Assembly: GCF_026340465.1 (NCBI RefSeq)
Contig: NZ_JAPEPC010000001.1
Location: 806,001 to 870,000 of the forward strand
Direction: 5' to 3'
Length of the DNA: 64,000 bases
Source: Streptomyces sp. NBC_01306
Lineage (GTDB): Bacteria > Actinomycetota > Actinomycetes > Streptomycetales > Streptomycetaceae
Shown here: piece by piece, positions 1 through 8,635 of the stretch
Layout of the letters: every line of letters begins with the position of its first letter
How positions within the stretch are numbered: the stretch's first letter is position 1
The notes under the pieces: generated by a model
The model's input: only the letters and a program-made list of their open reading frames with translations
The model's database searches: none
What the model was told of the DNA's origin: nothing
Position numbers and translations under genes: made by a program

Positions 1-848
1 CGGGCGGTGCGGAATGGGTGGCGGAGTCGTACCTGCGCTACGGAGGGGTGGTGTCCCGGCTGCAGACCTCCGGCCGCGTCGAGGGTGGCTTCAGCTGGCA
101 TCTGGCCTTCGCCGACCAGTTGCGGGCGCTGAGCGGCCGCACGCTGTGCCGGCCGTGCAACGTGCCGTGGTCGGACAAGGCGGATTCACTGTGGTGGTTC
201 GCTCTGCCTGTCCTCGCCGCCGGCGGGGTGGCCGTCGCCCGAAAGGGCCGCCGCCTGCCGTCCGTGCTGCTGCCCGCACTGTGCGGGGTGTCGATGGCAG
301 TGCCCTATCTGTTGCTGGTCAACTATGCGGCGCCGCGCTTCCTGCTGCCGACGTATGCGTTGCTGGCGCTTCCGGTCGCCGACTGCCTGTGGTGGCTGGC
401 CGCGGGCGCGGGCCGGCCGAAGCTCCGTCCGGTCGCCACAGGCTTGGTGACCTTGGTCCTCGCCGCCCACCTGGCCATTCAGTACGCCGTACTGGCCAAC
501 ACGGTCAACCGCAACGTGACGGCCCACACCGACTACGGGCGGATCGCTGCCGACCTGCTCGGTCTCGGCGTCAGCCGGCCCTGTCTGGTGACCGGAACCA
601 ACGCCATCCCGATCGCCTACTACGCGGGCTGCGCCTCCGGCGCGACCTCGGGCAACAACGCCAACATCACCGTCCGGGGCATCACCGACACCGCTGGGCA
701 GCGGCCGACTGCTGTCCTCGTCCCGGCGGGGCAACAGCCGCCGGCGTACGCCCGGACGTGGACCGGTCACCGGCTGTCGGACGTACAGCAACTCGGCCCC
801 TGCACGGCATACGTGGCGCCGCGCCCCGCACGTCCGGGATCTCGCTGA
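1..848 (+). CDS. Membrane glycosyltransferase-like protein, C-terminal part
   Basis: The frame is open to the left edge of the window, so only the last 280 or so residues are present. Hydrophobic segments are visible around the WWFALPVLAAGGVAVA and LVTLVLAAHLAIQYAVLA stretches, with a motif LLVNYAAPRFLLPTYALLAL. That pattern of late membrane helices followed by a soluble C-terminal tail is typical of multi-pass PMT/ArnT-like glycosyltransferases and related polytopic proteins. The tail contains three cysteines (CLVTG, GCASG and PCTAY) that could form disulfides outside the membrane. The catalytic N-terminal part lies outside the window, so the family assignment is inference. Confidence 0.5.
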   Translation, partial: GGAEWVAESYLRYGGVVSRLQTSGRVEGGFSWHLAFADQLRALSGRTLCRPCNVPWSDKADSLWWFALPVLAAGGVAVARKGRRLPSVLLPALCGVSMAVPYLLLVNYAAPRFLLPTYALLALPVADCLWWLAAGAGRPKLRPVATGLVTLVLAAHLAIQYAVLANTVNRNVTAHTDYGRIAADLLGLGVSRPCLVTGTNAIPIAYYAGCASGATSGNNANITVRGITDTAGQRPTAVLVPAGQQPPAYARTWTGHRLSDVQQLGPCTAYVAPRPARPGSR

Positions 849-877
849 CGGCCGACTGCCCGGCGAAGGAGAGTGGC

Positions 878-1084
878 TCAGCGGCGGGTGTTGTGTGCGG
901 CCCGGTGCAGTGAGAGGCCGAGGAGGGTGACCGCGGTGATCGGCAGAAGCCACCAGGCGTTGATGCCGATGTGGACCAGGCCCGCGGTCGCGGCGAGCGC
1001 GAGTGCGACGCCGACGGCGATGCGCCAGTCGTCCCCGACGACGAAGTCGTACCAGAACAGCGCGAAGGTACGGAGGCGGTTCAC
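878..1084 (-). CDS. Small two-helix membrane protein
   Basis: This 68-residue protein has two predicted membrane helices, IAVGVALALAATAGLVHIGI and WWLLPITAVTLLGLSL, preceded by a short basic and aromatic N-terminus. Its ATG overlaps the stop of the upstream membrane gene by four bases, which points to translational coupling and a shared role. I do not recognise a named family. It is likely a small partner of the neighbouring polytopic protein. Confidence 0.7.
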   Translation of the reverse strand: MNRLRTFALFWYDFVVGDDWRIAVGVALALAATAGLVHIGINAWWLLPITAVTLLGLSLHRAAHNTRR

Positions 1085-1524
1085 GGAGCGTCTCCTTCCG
1101 GGCCGGTGGGATCCCCGTCACGCTGGGCGTCGGGCGGCCTCGTCGCCGGGGTGGCGGTGCGGCGCAGCCATACGACCGCCGCCGCGGCGAGCACTGCAAT
1201 CGTGGGGACGAGGATGAGCAGGGCCGCGTCCGAGCCGGGCCAGGTGGCCCCGGCACCCTCGGCGGCCCAGAAGGTACCGAAGGCGGTCAGCATGGTGCCG
1301 ACCGCGAACTTCATGGTGTTCTCCGGCACACGGGCCAACGGCGTGCGCACCGCGGGGCCCAGGGCTGCCACGACGACGGCCAGGGCCGCCAGGGCGGCGA
1401 CGCTTCCCTGCAGGGCCGAGGCCCACTGCCGGGTTGTACCGACGGCGAGAACCACCGTCAGGGCTTCGACCGCTTCGACCGCGCAGGCCAGAAACACCGT
1501 CAGGAACAGTGCCAAGCCGTTCAT
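1081..1524 (-). CDS. Polytopic membrane protein, COG4280-like
   Basis: The 147-residue product is almost entirely hydrophobic, with about four helices. Near the N-terminus is an acidic motif VFLACAVEAVEALTVVLAVG, and mid-protein is ENTMKFAVGTMLTAFGTFWA. Paired acidic helix motifs of this sort occur in COG4280 and GDT1-like putative ion transporters, so a transport role is likely but not shown. The C-terminal 25 residues are polar and proline-rich. It is the first gene of a coupled pair with the small membrane protein downstream, and starts seven bases after the stop of the upstream mptB-like gene, so the three probably form one transcript. Confidence 0.65.
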   Translation of the reverse strand: MNGLALFLTVFLACAVEAVEALTVVLAVGTTRQWASALQGSVAALAALAVVVAALGPAVRTPLARVPENTMKFAVGTMLTAFGTFWAAEGAGATWPGSDAALLILVPTIAVLAAAAVVWLRRTATPATRPPDAQRDGDPTGPEGDAP

Positions 1525-1530
1525 CCGTGG

Positions 1531-3033
1531 TCACCATTTCGTGCCATGGCCACCGCCGTTGTGGCCCAGGGCGAGGATGGTGGTCGTCAGGACCAACCAG
1601 CGGTCCGGCGGGCCGCCGCGGGGAAGCAGCGCCGCAGTGCTCCAGACTATCGCCGTGTACCAGGGCATCGAATACGGAGCCACCAGGACCCACGCGAATG
1701 CCAGCGCGAAGGGCGCTGAGACGGTCAGTGGGGTTTCCGGGGGGATCCTGCGGTGGATCAGCAGGGTGAGGGCGAGCATCAGAACGGGCCAGGCGACGCT
1801 GATGACGGTGCTCGTCGCACCTCGGCCGAGAGTTGCCTGGCCCAACTGCTGAACGGGCGCCCAGAGCGTGGGGGCGGAGACCATGTGCGAGGCCGCGGAG
1901 AGTGGCACGAGCGCATGCAGCCCGTAGAAGCCGTATCCGGAGAGCAGGACGAGCAGGCAGACGGATGTCTGCCGGGTGGCTCGGCCCCAGGCGCGTTCGC
2001 GCAGCAGGGGCCAGAGCAGCGCCAGTCCCAGCAGGGCTGCGCTGATCTTGATGCTGCAGGCCAGGCCGACGAGCAGGCCGATGAGCAGGTCACCGCGCAG
2101 CCGGGGGGCCTGGCCGGCCACGGCGATGGCACCGACCGCGAGTGCGGCGACGAGGGTATCCAGGTGCCCGCCCGCGACCAGTTCCACGATCAGCACGGGA
2201 TTGGCGACCCAGATCAAGCCGGCCCGGACCGGATCGGGAGCCATGCGGAGCAGAACGTATCCAGCAGTGAGGAACACGGCACCGTTGGCGAGCATGAACA
2301 GCCAGATGGTCAACCATGGCCTGTGTCCACCGATTTGGGCCGCCGTGGTCTGCAACCAGGTCGCGGCCGGCCCGTACACCGAAGGGCTGTTCAGCCAGGC
2401 GTTGCCGACCCAGTGTGCGTAGGTCCCGCCGAGTTGTGCCGGTGTGGTCGTGTAGGGATCGCCGCCGAGGGCGGAGATCCGGCCGTATGCGGCGTAACTG
2501 GCCGTATCGGAGGAGCCGACGGGCGTCAGATTGACGACGACCGCCACGGCCAGAGCGCCGAGGCCGAACAGCTTCCGTGGACTGGGGCTCCAGCCGCGGC
2601 GGTGAGCCCCGAGCATGCCCATCGTCCCGAGGGACGACAGGGTGATGGAAGCGAAGGTGGCCAGGGTGGCGGCGAGGTCCGGCATGGGGGCCTGCGGCGG
2701 AATCGGCAGAGGCAACCTGAGTGTGTTGCTGTTGGGCGCACCGGCACCTACGAGAATCAGCAGGACCATGCCGGTCACCGACATCGTCACGGCAACCCCC
2801 GGCCGGGTGAACGGCCGGAACCAGTGACGGTGGGGTGAGACCGACTCCGCCTCGGACTCGACGTCGTGTGCAGCCGGCAACCTCTTCGCATCCGCGGCTT
2901 CACTCTGCCTCGGACGGACCGTCATTCTCATCGAACGGCTGCTCCGCATCCCTCCCTGAGTCCGGGAGGTGGCCGGTGCTTGCTCGTCGGTCGTCACGCT
3001 CGTTCTCTCACTCATGTACGTCGAAGGCATCAA
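1531..3033 (-). CDS. mptB: MptB-type polyprenol-phosphomannose mannosyltransferase
   Basis: This 500-residue polytopic membrane protein has a polar N-terminal tail of about 75 residues, then roughly a dozen hydrophobic helices. The loop DTASYAAYGRISALGGDPY, after the third helix, is typical of the MptA/MptB alpha-1,6-mannosyltransferases, GT-C enzymes that use polyprenyl-phosphomannose as donor on the outer face of the membrane. In mycobacteria and corynebacteria MptB builds the lipomannan core. Streptomyces lack lipoarabinomannan, so the acceptor here is unknown and may be a protein or cell-wall glycan. The start at 3033 gives a plausible N-terminus, but the in-frame ATG six codons later is also possible. 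Confidence 0.8.
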   Translation of the reverse strand: MMPSTYMSERTSVTTDEQAPATSRTQGGMRSSRSMRMTVRPRQSEAADAKRLPAAHDVESEAESVSPHRHWFRPFTRPGVAVTMSVTGMVLLILVGAGAPNSNTLRLPLPIPPQAPMPDLAATLATFASITLSSLGTMGMLGAHRRGWSPSPRKLFGLGALAVAVVVNLTPVGSSDTASYAAYGRISALGGDPYTTTPAQLGGTYAHWVGNAWLNSPSVYGPAATWLQTTAAQIGGHRPWLTIWLFMLANGAVFLTAGYVLLRMAPDPVRAGLIWVANPVLIVELVAGGHLDTLVAALAVGAIAVAGQAPRLRGDLLIGLLVGLACSIKISAALLGLALLWPLLRERAWGRATRQTSVCLLVLLSGYGFYGLHALVPLSAASHMVSAPTLWAPVQQLGQATLGRGATSTVISVAWPVLMLALTLLIHRRIPPETPLTVSAPFALAFAWVLVAPYSMPWYTAIVWSTAALLPRGGPPDRWLVLTTTILALGHNGGGHGTKW

Positions 3034-3336
3034 GGGCGGGGCATTCAGGCGGCCTTCGGAGCCGGGCGGAGCATCGCCGGCTCCTTGGCTCTGCCACCTG
3101 ACCTGTCGCCCTCCATGATCCGGACAGCCCGGTTACCCCCGCGATGCAAGCTACTACACGCATGTAGACGGCAGGGGGCCGCGACGCAGTGCCCCCTCCC
3201 CCGGCGGGCCGGCCGGCCTGTCCGAACGGTCCGCCTGCCAGGACTGCCGGCGGGCCAACAGGCTGGTCAGGGGTCGCCTGGGCGCGTGGCCGTGCCGACT
3301 GCCGGAGGGCCGATTTCCGGCTTGTTGAGCCGCAGT
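3034..3336. promoter_or_regulatory. Promoter region of mptB with a short palindrome
   Basis: This 303-bp gap lies between the tetR stop and the mptB start, both on the minus strand. At 3154-3167 there is a perfect CTACA-CGCA-TGTAG inverted repeat, about 120 bases upstream of the mptB start, which could be an operator. I see no coding signal in the rest, which is GC-rich and low in complexity. Confidence 0.3.
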
Positions 3337-4080
3337 TCAGCGCGCCTTCGTTCGTCGAGCGATCAGGACCTCGATTCCGTCCAGGATCCGGGTCAGGCCG
3401 AAGTCCACCTCGTCGTCGCCGATGGCATCGTCGTATTCGTTGTGCGTCATCATGGACGCCAGAATGGGATAGCCGTGCTCATGCAGGAGCGGTTGCAGGA
3501 ACCGTGTCACCGCGGCCGACTGAACCGGCGCCGCACTGCTGTCGCGCACGTCGCGGCGGGCACTGGCGATGCGCCGCGCGTAGCCGTCAAGCAGCAGCGC
3601 ACACCCCAGCGATTCGGCAGAGCTCAGCCCGGCGCCGGTAAGCGCTTCCAGCAGCACTTCTGTCCAGCGCAGCAGATTCGGGGTCGCGGGCGCCCCGCGG
3701 ATGGGCAGGTCGGGCAGCCATGGATGAGTGTCGCATCGCTCGATCATGGCCCTGGTCCACCTGGCGGCCGCGGCTCGCCACTGGTCCGTGCCGGTTTCCA
3801 GGTCCGGCGCCGGGCCCCACGCGGCCTCGGCGGCGAGCACCAGCAGTTCGTCCCGCGAACTGACGTACCGGTAGACCGCGTTGGCGGTGAGCCCCACCCG
3901 CCTGGCGATGTTCGGCATGGACAGGGCCGCGAAGCCTTCCGCGTCCGCCAGCCCGACAGCCGCTTCGACGATTCCCTCAACGCTCTGCGAGGGTTTCCGG
4001 CCCAGTCGCCCCGACTTGGCGGTCAGTCCCCACGCCAGGGCGAGGCCAGGTGGCAGCCGCTCATCGTCACTTGCCGGCAT
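3337..4080 (-). CDS. TetR/AcrR family transcriptional regulator
   Basis: An N-terminal helix-turn-helix is visible in the stretch IVEAAVGLADAEGFAALSM, followed by NIARRVGLTANAVYRYVSSR. This is the classic TetR DNA-recognition segment (A-VYRYVSSRDEL). The remaining 170 residues form the helical ligand-binding and dimer domain, similar to the TetR_C_1 class. I place the start at the ATG at 4080 because AAGGAG sits nine bases upstream; a GTG at 4104 would add eight residues. It is transcribed divergently from the secreted esterase, and a GTGTGG-N3-CCACAC palindrome lies in the shared promoter, so it probably represses the esterase gene and itself. Confidence 0.88.
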   Translation of the reverse strand: MPASDDERLPPGLALAWGLTAKSGRLGRKPSQSVEGIVEAAVGLADAEGFAALSMPNIARRVGLTANAVYRYVSSRDELLVLAAEAAWGPAPDLETGTDQWRAAAARWTRAMIERCDTHPWLPDLPIRGAPATPNLLRWTEVLLEALTGAGLSSAESLGCALLLDGYARRIASARRDVRDSSAAPVQSAAVTRFLQPLLHEHGYPILASMMTHNEYDDAIGDDEVDFGLTRILDGIEVLIARRTKAR

Positions 4081-4110
4081 CGGGCTCATCTCCTTCTCGT
4101 CCACGGGTCA

Positions 4111-4139
4111 TTGACTTTGTGGGTGCCTCGCACTTTATA
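4111..4139 (+). promoter_or_regulatory. Promoter of the secreted esterase
   Basis: A TTGACT box at 4111-4116 is followed after 17 bases by TTTATA at 4134-4139, which is unusually AT-rich for this genome. The direction and position, about 45 bases before the esterase start, fit a housekeeping sigma-factor promoter. Confidence 0.55.
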
Positions 4140-4142
4140 TTA

Positions 4143-4157
4143 GTGTGGACCCCACAC
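4143..4157. promoter_or_regulatory. Candidate TetR operator
   Basis: GTGTGG-ACC-CCACAC is a perfect six-base inverted repeat immediately after the -10 box of the esterase promoter. Its position between the divergent regulator and esterase genes makes it the best operator candidate. Binding by the neighbouring TetR protein is inferred. Confidence 0.5.
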
Positions 4158-4182
4158 GAACTCTTTGAGGATGTGAACGCCG

Positions 4183-5856
4183 GTGAATCCCCTAGGTCGG
4201 AATCTGTTACCGGGGCATCGCAGGTCGCAGGTCACGGTGCGGCCGCGCCTACGGACCCTGCTGGCCGCTCTGCTCTGCGGCGCCATGATCAGCGGCGCAG
4301 CCGGACCCTCGCAGGCAGCACAGCACGCCGAAGGTGGCCAAGGCGGTCCTGCCACCGTGGTCAGGACGGACGCCGGCTCGGTCGAAGGCCGCCTCGGCAC
4401 GGGCACCCGGATGTTCCAGGGGATCCCTTACGCCGCCCCGCCGGTCGGGCAGCTGCGCTGGGCGTCGCCCCAGCGGGCCGCGTCCTGGTCGGGCGTACGG
4501 ACCGCGACCGCACCCGGCAACCGGTGTGCACAGGCAGCAGGGCTCATCGACCAGCAGAGCACCAGTGAGGACTGCCTCTATCTGAACGTCACCACGCCTG
4601 TGCGCAGCAGCGCCCGCGAACTGCCGGTGATGGTGTGGATCCACGGCAACGGCTACATCAACGGCGCCGGGAGCCTTTACGACGCACAGCGCCTGGCCGG
4701 CATGGGCAAGGTGATCGTGGTCAGCTTCAACTACCGGCTCGGTATCTTCGGATTCCTCGACCATCCCGCGCTCGACCACGGTCCGGCCAAGCACCTGTCG
4801 GGCAACTTCGGCCTGGAGGACCAGCAGGCCGCGTTGCGGTGGGTGAGGCGCAACGCGGCGGCATTCGGCGGCGACCCGGCGAACGTCACGCTCTTCGGCG
4901 AGTCGGCCGGCGGCACCAGCGTCTGCGCGCATCTCGTGGCACCGGGGTCAGCGGGCCTGTTCCAGAAGGCGATCCTGCAGAGCGCCCAGTGCACGGGACG
5001 CAAATGGTCACCGGGTCCGCCGACCTGGTTCCCGCTGCCGCGCGCGGAGCGCGAGCGGCACGGGCTTGACGTAGCGGCCAAGCTCGGCTGCTCCGACCCC
5101 CGGACAGCAGCGGCCTGCCTACGCGCCGAATCCGTGGAGGAACTCCTCAAGTGGTCTGACTACGGACTCGGGTCCGGACCGGCGGTCGGCGCCGGCATAC
5201 TGCCCGTGAGCCCCGAACAGGGGTTCGTCACCGGCCACTTCAACCGGGTCCCCATCATCCAGGGAACCACCCGGGACGAACATCGCCTGTTCACCGCGGC
5301 CATCGAGGCCGCGACCGGCCGGACGACGACCGGCGCCGGCTACCGGCAACAGATCCGGACACTCTTCGCCCCGAGCGACGCGGCCCGCGTCCTGGCCCGC
5401 TACCCCGCCGACCGCTTCAAGTCCCCTGGCGAGGCGCTGTCCGCGGTCATCACCGACTGGGCCTGGGGGTGCACGGTCCTCGACCGGGACCGGACCCTGG
5501 ACCGGCACGTGCCGACCTACGCCTACGAGTTCGCCGACGAGAAAGCTCCCTGGTTCAGCACCCTCAAGAAACCCAACTTCCCCACCGGAGCGTTCCACGG
5601 CAGCGAGCTGGAGTATCTCTTCGACGACGAGCAGCTCCCCGGCCCGGCCACACCCGCTCAGCACCAACTCGCGGAAACGATGGTGCGCTACTGGGCCCAG
5701 TTCGCCCACACGGGCGACCCGAACGGCCACGGCGCGGCGCCCTGGCCCCGGTTCGGAACCGGCCAGCACGTCCAGTCGCTGCAACCGGGGAAGACGGAAC
5801 CGGCCGATCTCGCCCAGGAACACCAGTGTGGCTTCTGGAAGACCATCGGCAGCTGA
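4183..5856 (+). CDS. Secreted type-B carboxylesterase
   Basis: The 557-residue protein belongs to the carboxylesterase/lipase type B alpha/beta-hydrolase family. The oxyanion loop is VWIHGNGY, where the family normally has HGGG/HGGGF. The nucleophile elbow is TLFGESAGG with the catalytic serine, the acidic partner is probably the Glu of GTTRDEHRLF, and the histidine lies in GAFHGSELEY. Length and order of motifs match the family. A signal peptide begins near residue 19 (VRPRLRTLLAALLCGAMISG...QAA), so GTG at 4237 is an alternative start that would make the export signal N-terminal. It hydrolyses carboxyl esters outside the cell; the natural substrate is not deducible. It is likely controlled by the divergent TetR gene. 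Confidence 0.88.
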   Translation: MNPLGRNLLPGHRRSQVTVRPRLRTLLAALLCGAMISGAAGPSQAAQHAEGGQGGPATVVRTDAGSVEGRLGTGTRMFQGIPYAAPPVGQLRWASPQRAASWSGVRTATAPGNRCAQAAGLIDQQSTSEDCLYLNVTTPVRSSARELPVMVWIHGNGYINGAGSLYDAQRLAGMGKVIVVSFNYRLGIFGFLDHPALDHGPAKHLSGNFGLEDQQAALRWVRRNAAAFGGDPANVTLFGESAGGTSVCAHLVAPGSAGLFQKAILQSAQCTGRKWSPGPPTWFPLPRAERERHGLDVAAKLGCSDPRTAAACLRAESVEELLKWSDYGLGSGPAVGAGILPVSPEQGFVTGHFNRVPIIQGTTRDEHRLFTAAIEAATGRTTTGAGYRQQIRTLFAPSDAARVLARYPADRFKSPGEALSAVITDWAWGCTVLDRDRTLDRHVPTYAYEFADEKAPWFSTLKKPNFPTGAFHGSELEYLFDDEQLPGPATPAQHQLAETMVRYWAQFAHTGDPNGHGAAPWPRFGTGQHVQSLQPGKTEPADLAQEHQCGFWKTIGS

Positions 5857-5991
5857 CGGCTGCCACGGCGCCTGCCCTGGCTGGGCTCGCGGCCCGCCGG
5901 TCTGCGGCAGCTCCTTCTTCGCCCTCGGACCGGAAATGGACGACCGGTCGACGGTCCGCCCACACGGAAGCAGGCGCCATCACGTGCCGGA

Positions 5992-6327
5992 TCACTCCGG
6001 ATGGTCGAGTGCTGCCTTCTGCAGTTGCACCGCCGCCAGCAGGCTCAATTTCGGCTCCGCCTGGCGCAGCGCCTTCACCGCCGCGACCGAGTCGATGTCT
6101 CCGGTGAAGCCGACGGCTGCCAGCCGGGAGCGGACCCAGCGGGCACGCAGCCGGCCCTCGGTGGCTGCGGCGGTGGACTCCACGATTGCGGCGGCCCGTT
6201 CCAGACCCGGGCGCTCCTCGGGCGATGCCTCGGCCAACGCCTGACGCAGGGTCGCCGCGACCACGTCCGCGTCCCGGATGACCGGCACGAAGTTGTGCTT
6301 TCCGCTCAGTCCTGCAATGACTGCCAT
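5992..6327 (-). CDS. Hypothetical helical protein
   Basis: This 111-residue protein is mostly amphipathic helix, rich in alanine, glutamate and arginine (ATLRQALAEASPEERPGLERA), with no transmembrane segment or signal peptide. I choose the ATG at 6327 because GGTGA lies six bases upstream and the residues before it (up to 6567) look non-coding and overlap the divergent methyltransferase start. No family is recognised. It diverges from the methyltransferase gene, with which it may share regulation. Confidence 0.55.
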   Translation of the reverse strand: MAVIAGLSGKHNFVPVIRDADVVAATLRQALAEASPEERPGLERAAAIVESTAAATEGRLRARWVRSRLAAVGFTGDIDSVAAVKALRQAEPKLSLLAAVQLQKAALDHPE

Positions 6328-6521
6328 TGGATCACCGTGACGGCCGTGCTCCTCGTATGGCAAGGGACTTGAGGTTTTCCAGAGGATCAGCCCGAACCAC
6401 GCCTCGCGCTCGACATCACCGCGATCGCCTGCCGCATAGGGAGCCCACCGGCCGGCGTCGCCTCGCTGTTCGGGTACTGGTTCGGCCCTGTACCGTCTGA
6501 GATCACTTTCGGCAGCGAGAA

Positions 6522-7334
6522 ATGGAGCGGCCTGTGCGCAGTGCGCGCGATCGGATCGACACTTCAACGGCTCACTCCGCCCGGGTGTACGACTACATCC
6601 TCGGCGGCAAGGACCACTACCTCGTCGATGTCGAGGCGGGCGACGCCATGTGTCAGCACTGGCCCGCGCTGCCGGTGCACATGGGAGAGAACCGGCGGTT
6701 CATGCACCGCGCCGGGCGATACCTTGCTCAGGAACGTGGCATCCGGCAGTTCCTCGACATCGGGACCGGTCTCCCCACCGCACCGAACCTGCACGAGGTG
6801 GTGCAGGAGGTGGCACCGGAAACGCACGTGGTCTACGTCGACAACGACCCCATCGTCCTCGCCCACGCCCGTGCTCTTCTGCAGGGCTCATCCGAAGGCG
6901 CGACGGCCTACGTCGACGCCGACATGCACGATCCGGACGCCATTCTGGACAGCCCGGAGTTCCATGAGCTGCTCGATCTGGACAAGCCGGTGGGCCTGAT
7001 GATCATCGGGATCCTCCACTTCATCCAGTCGCCGGAGGACCGGCGCCTGGTGCAGCGGCTGCTCGACCCGCTGCCGTCGGGCAGCTACCTGGCGATGACG
7101 ATCGGCACCGCCGACTTCGCGCCCGAGGAGGTCGGGCGGGTGGCCGACGAGTACGCCCAGCAGGGCATGCCCATGGTGCTGCGCGACCTGGCTACCGCCA
7201 CCTCGTTCTTCGACGGCATGGAACTGGTGGGGCCCGGCGTCACCCAGGTCCACAAGTGGCGGCCCGGGCCCGAACAGGACGGCATCGACGACGCGGCCAT
7301 CGCCATGTACGGAGCGGTGGCCCGCAAGCTCTGA
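6522..7334 (+). CDS. SAM-dependent methyltransferase, DUF574 family
   Basis: The 270-residue protein matches the actinobacterial DUF574/Methyltransf_19 family. The N-terminus carries the family motif ARVYDYILGGKDHY; the SAM-binding motif is FLDIGTGLPT, followed by VVYVDNDP with the acidic ribose-binding residue, and later the strand GLMIIGILHF. The length is normal. Streptomyces genomes carry dozens of paralogues of this family whose substrates are mostly unknown. The start GTG/ATG at 6522 precedes the conserved DRIDTSTAHSARVYDY segment as expected. Confidence 0.88.
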   Translation: MERPVRSARDRIDTSTAHSARVYDYILGGKDHYLVDVEAGDAMCQHWPALPVHMGENRRFMHRAGRYLAQERGIRQFLDIGTGLPTAPNLHEVVQEVAPETHVVYVDNDPIVLAHARALLQGSSEGATAYVDADMHDPDAILDSPEFHELLDLDKPVGLMIIGILHFIQSPEDRRLVQRLLDPLPSGSYLAMTIGTADFAPEEVGRVADEYAQQGMPMVLRDLATATSFFDGMELVGPGVTQVHKWRPGPEQDGIDDAAIAMYGAVARKL

Positions 7335-7447
7335 GGCGGTGGCGGACTGCGCTGCGGGCCCGCCCACCGCGTGACGGTCGGGCCCGTGAAGGTACTTGTC
7401 GCCGGAGGAGACGGCTTGACGGCCGGCGACACGGTGGCCCGTGTGGT

Positions 7448-8227
7448 TCAGGCGTGGGGATCGTCGCCAGGCACGACGCGGCGCCAGATCTCCTGCTGGA
7501 ATTGCTGAGCGGTCATGTCGATGTGCTCGGCCATCAGCGCTTCGGCACGAGCGGTTTCTCCGGCGGCGATGGCCACGGCGATGGCCTCGTGCTGTTCGGC
7601 GGCCACGCGCAGGGATCCACCTGCGATACCGGCCAGCCCTATGGTCGTGACCTGGCGCTGCAGGCGCCGCATCGCGTCGACGGTCGAGGCGAAGAACATG
7701 TTCGAGGCGGCGGCCGCGATGCCGGCGTGGAAAGCCTCGTCGGCGAGCGTGAAGGCGTCGATGTCGCCCTGTTGTGCCGCCTGAGTGGACTGCTGCGCGG
7801 CTTCGCGCACCGTCTTGACCTGCGCGGGGGTGGCGCGCTGCGAGGCCAGGTTCGCGGTGGTGGTCTCCAAGTGGCGGCGGAACTCGAAGAGTTCGTCCAC
7901 CTGCCGCAGGTCCGCGGGCAGAAAGTTGGCGAGCGACTGCTGCCAGGAGGACTGCTCCGGCTCGGACACATAGATGCCACGGCCCTTTTGCACGGACAGT
8001 CGCCCCAGCGCGGAGAGGATCTTCACCGCCTCCCGCACCACGGTCCGGCTCATTTCGACTTCTTCGGCCAGGTCCTTCTCGGTGGGCAGCCGGTCACCGG
8101 GCTGCAACCCCTCCCGGACGATGTACTCAAGGACGCGCTCGGCCGCGACCTCGTACCCGGGTCGGTAGCCGCCCCCCGTGCCCGTCGGCACAGGCGCGGG
8201 CGCGGCGATCCTCTCTGAGTGGATCAA
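7448..8227 (-). CDS. FadR-family GntR transcriptional regulator
   Basis: The winged helix-turn-helix spans roughly residues 25-75 (PGDRLPTEKDLAEEVEMSR, then TVVREAVKILSALGRLSVQK), followed by an FCD-type helical effector domain of about 160 residues, as in FadR-subfamily GntR repressors that sense organic or sugar acids. I choose the TTG at 8227 because GAGGAG is placed just upstream; the frame continues for another 31 codons but reads as leader. It diverges from a dehydrogenase gene, and its own promoter carries an element also found before the enolase-like gene at 10199, so it likely controls the sugar-acid genes and itself. Confidence 0.85.
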   Translation of the reverse strand: MIHSERIAAPAPVPTGTGGGYRPGYEVAAERVLEYIVREGLQPGDRLPTEKDLAEEVEMSRTVVREAVKILSALGRLSVQKGRGIYVSEPEQSSWQQSLANFLPADLRQVDELFEFRRHLETTTANLASQRATPAQVKTVREAAQQSTQAAQQGDIDAFTLADEAFHAGIAAAASNMFFASTVDAMRRLQRQVTTIGLAGIAGGSLRVAAEQHEAIAVAIAAGETARAEALMAEHIDMTAQQFQQEIWRRVVPGDDPHA

Positions 8228-8635
8228 CAGCTCTCCTCGCTTCCCTCTTCGAGGCCCCCGGTCCGGCAGACCCCAGCCCCGACGCCAGCCAGATGTTTCC
8301 AATACATCATACGCCGCCAACCCAGTGAATCACACGCAAACTCTTGACGCCAGGATCCGGTAACCGCAGACTCTCCCTGTTCTTTTCGTGCCGCCTCACC
8401 TGAGACATTCCGTCCCAGGCGGCTACGGAAGCCCTCCCGGTCGGCCACCTCTACTGGCACAGATCTTACCGACAGAACCTCGCATGTATCTGAGTTATCT
8501 CCTCTCCGTGGCCCTCGCAGGCAGGGATACCTCCCCATGCATGCACTCGACCCTCCTCACGCCCCTCACCGGCCGCACAGCCCCAGCGGCAACCGTAACT
8601 CCGAACCCCGTCAACCCCTTTGAAAGGACAGCACG
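8228..8635. promoter_or_regulatory. Divergent control region of regulator and oxidoreductase
   Basis: This 408-bp gap holds the copy-A element. On the plus strand there is TTGACG (8344-8349) followed after 17 bases by CAGACT, a possible promoter of the oxidoreductase that overlaps the outer end of the element. The remaining 250 bases before the oxidoreductase start contain no clear coding sequence, so this gene has a long leader or a second, unrecognised promoter. Confidence 0.4.
8293..8354 (-). promoter_or_regulatory. Shared 62-bp promoter element, copy A
   Basis: Read on the minus strand, this begins CCTGGCGTCAAGAGTTTG, continues TGTGATTCACTGG, and after 14 unconserved bases ends ATGTATTGGAAACAT. 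The same blocks with identical spacing occur at 10071-10132 on the plus strand. TTCACT (8324-8329) and TGTATT (8301-8306) are separated by 17 bases and look like the -35 and -10 of the FadR-type gene. GTGATTCAC and the imperfect ATGTATTGGAAACAT palindrome overlap the two boxes and are candidate operator halves. Confidence 0.7.
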
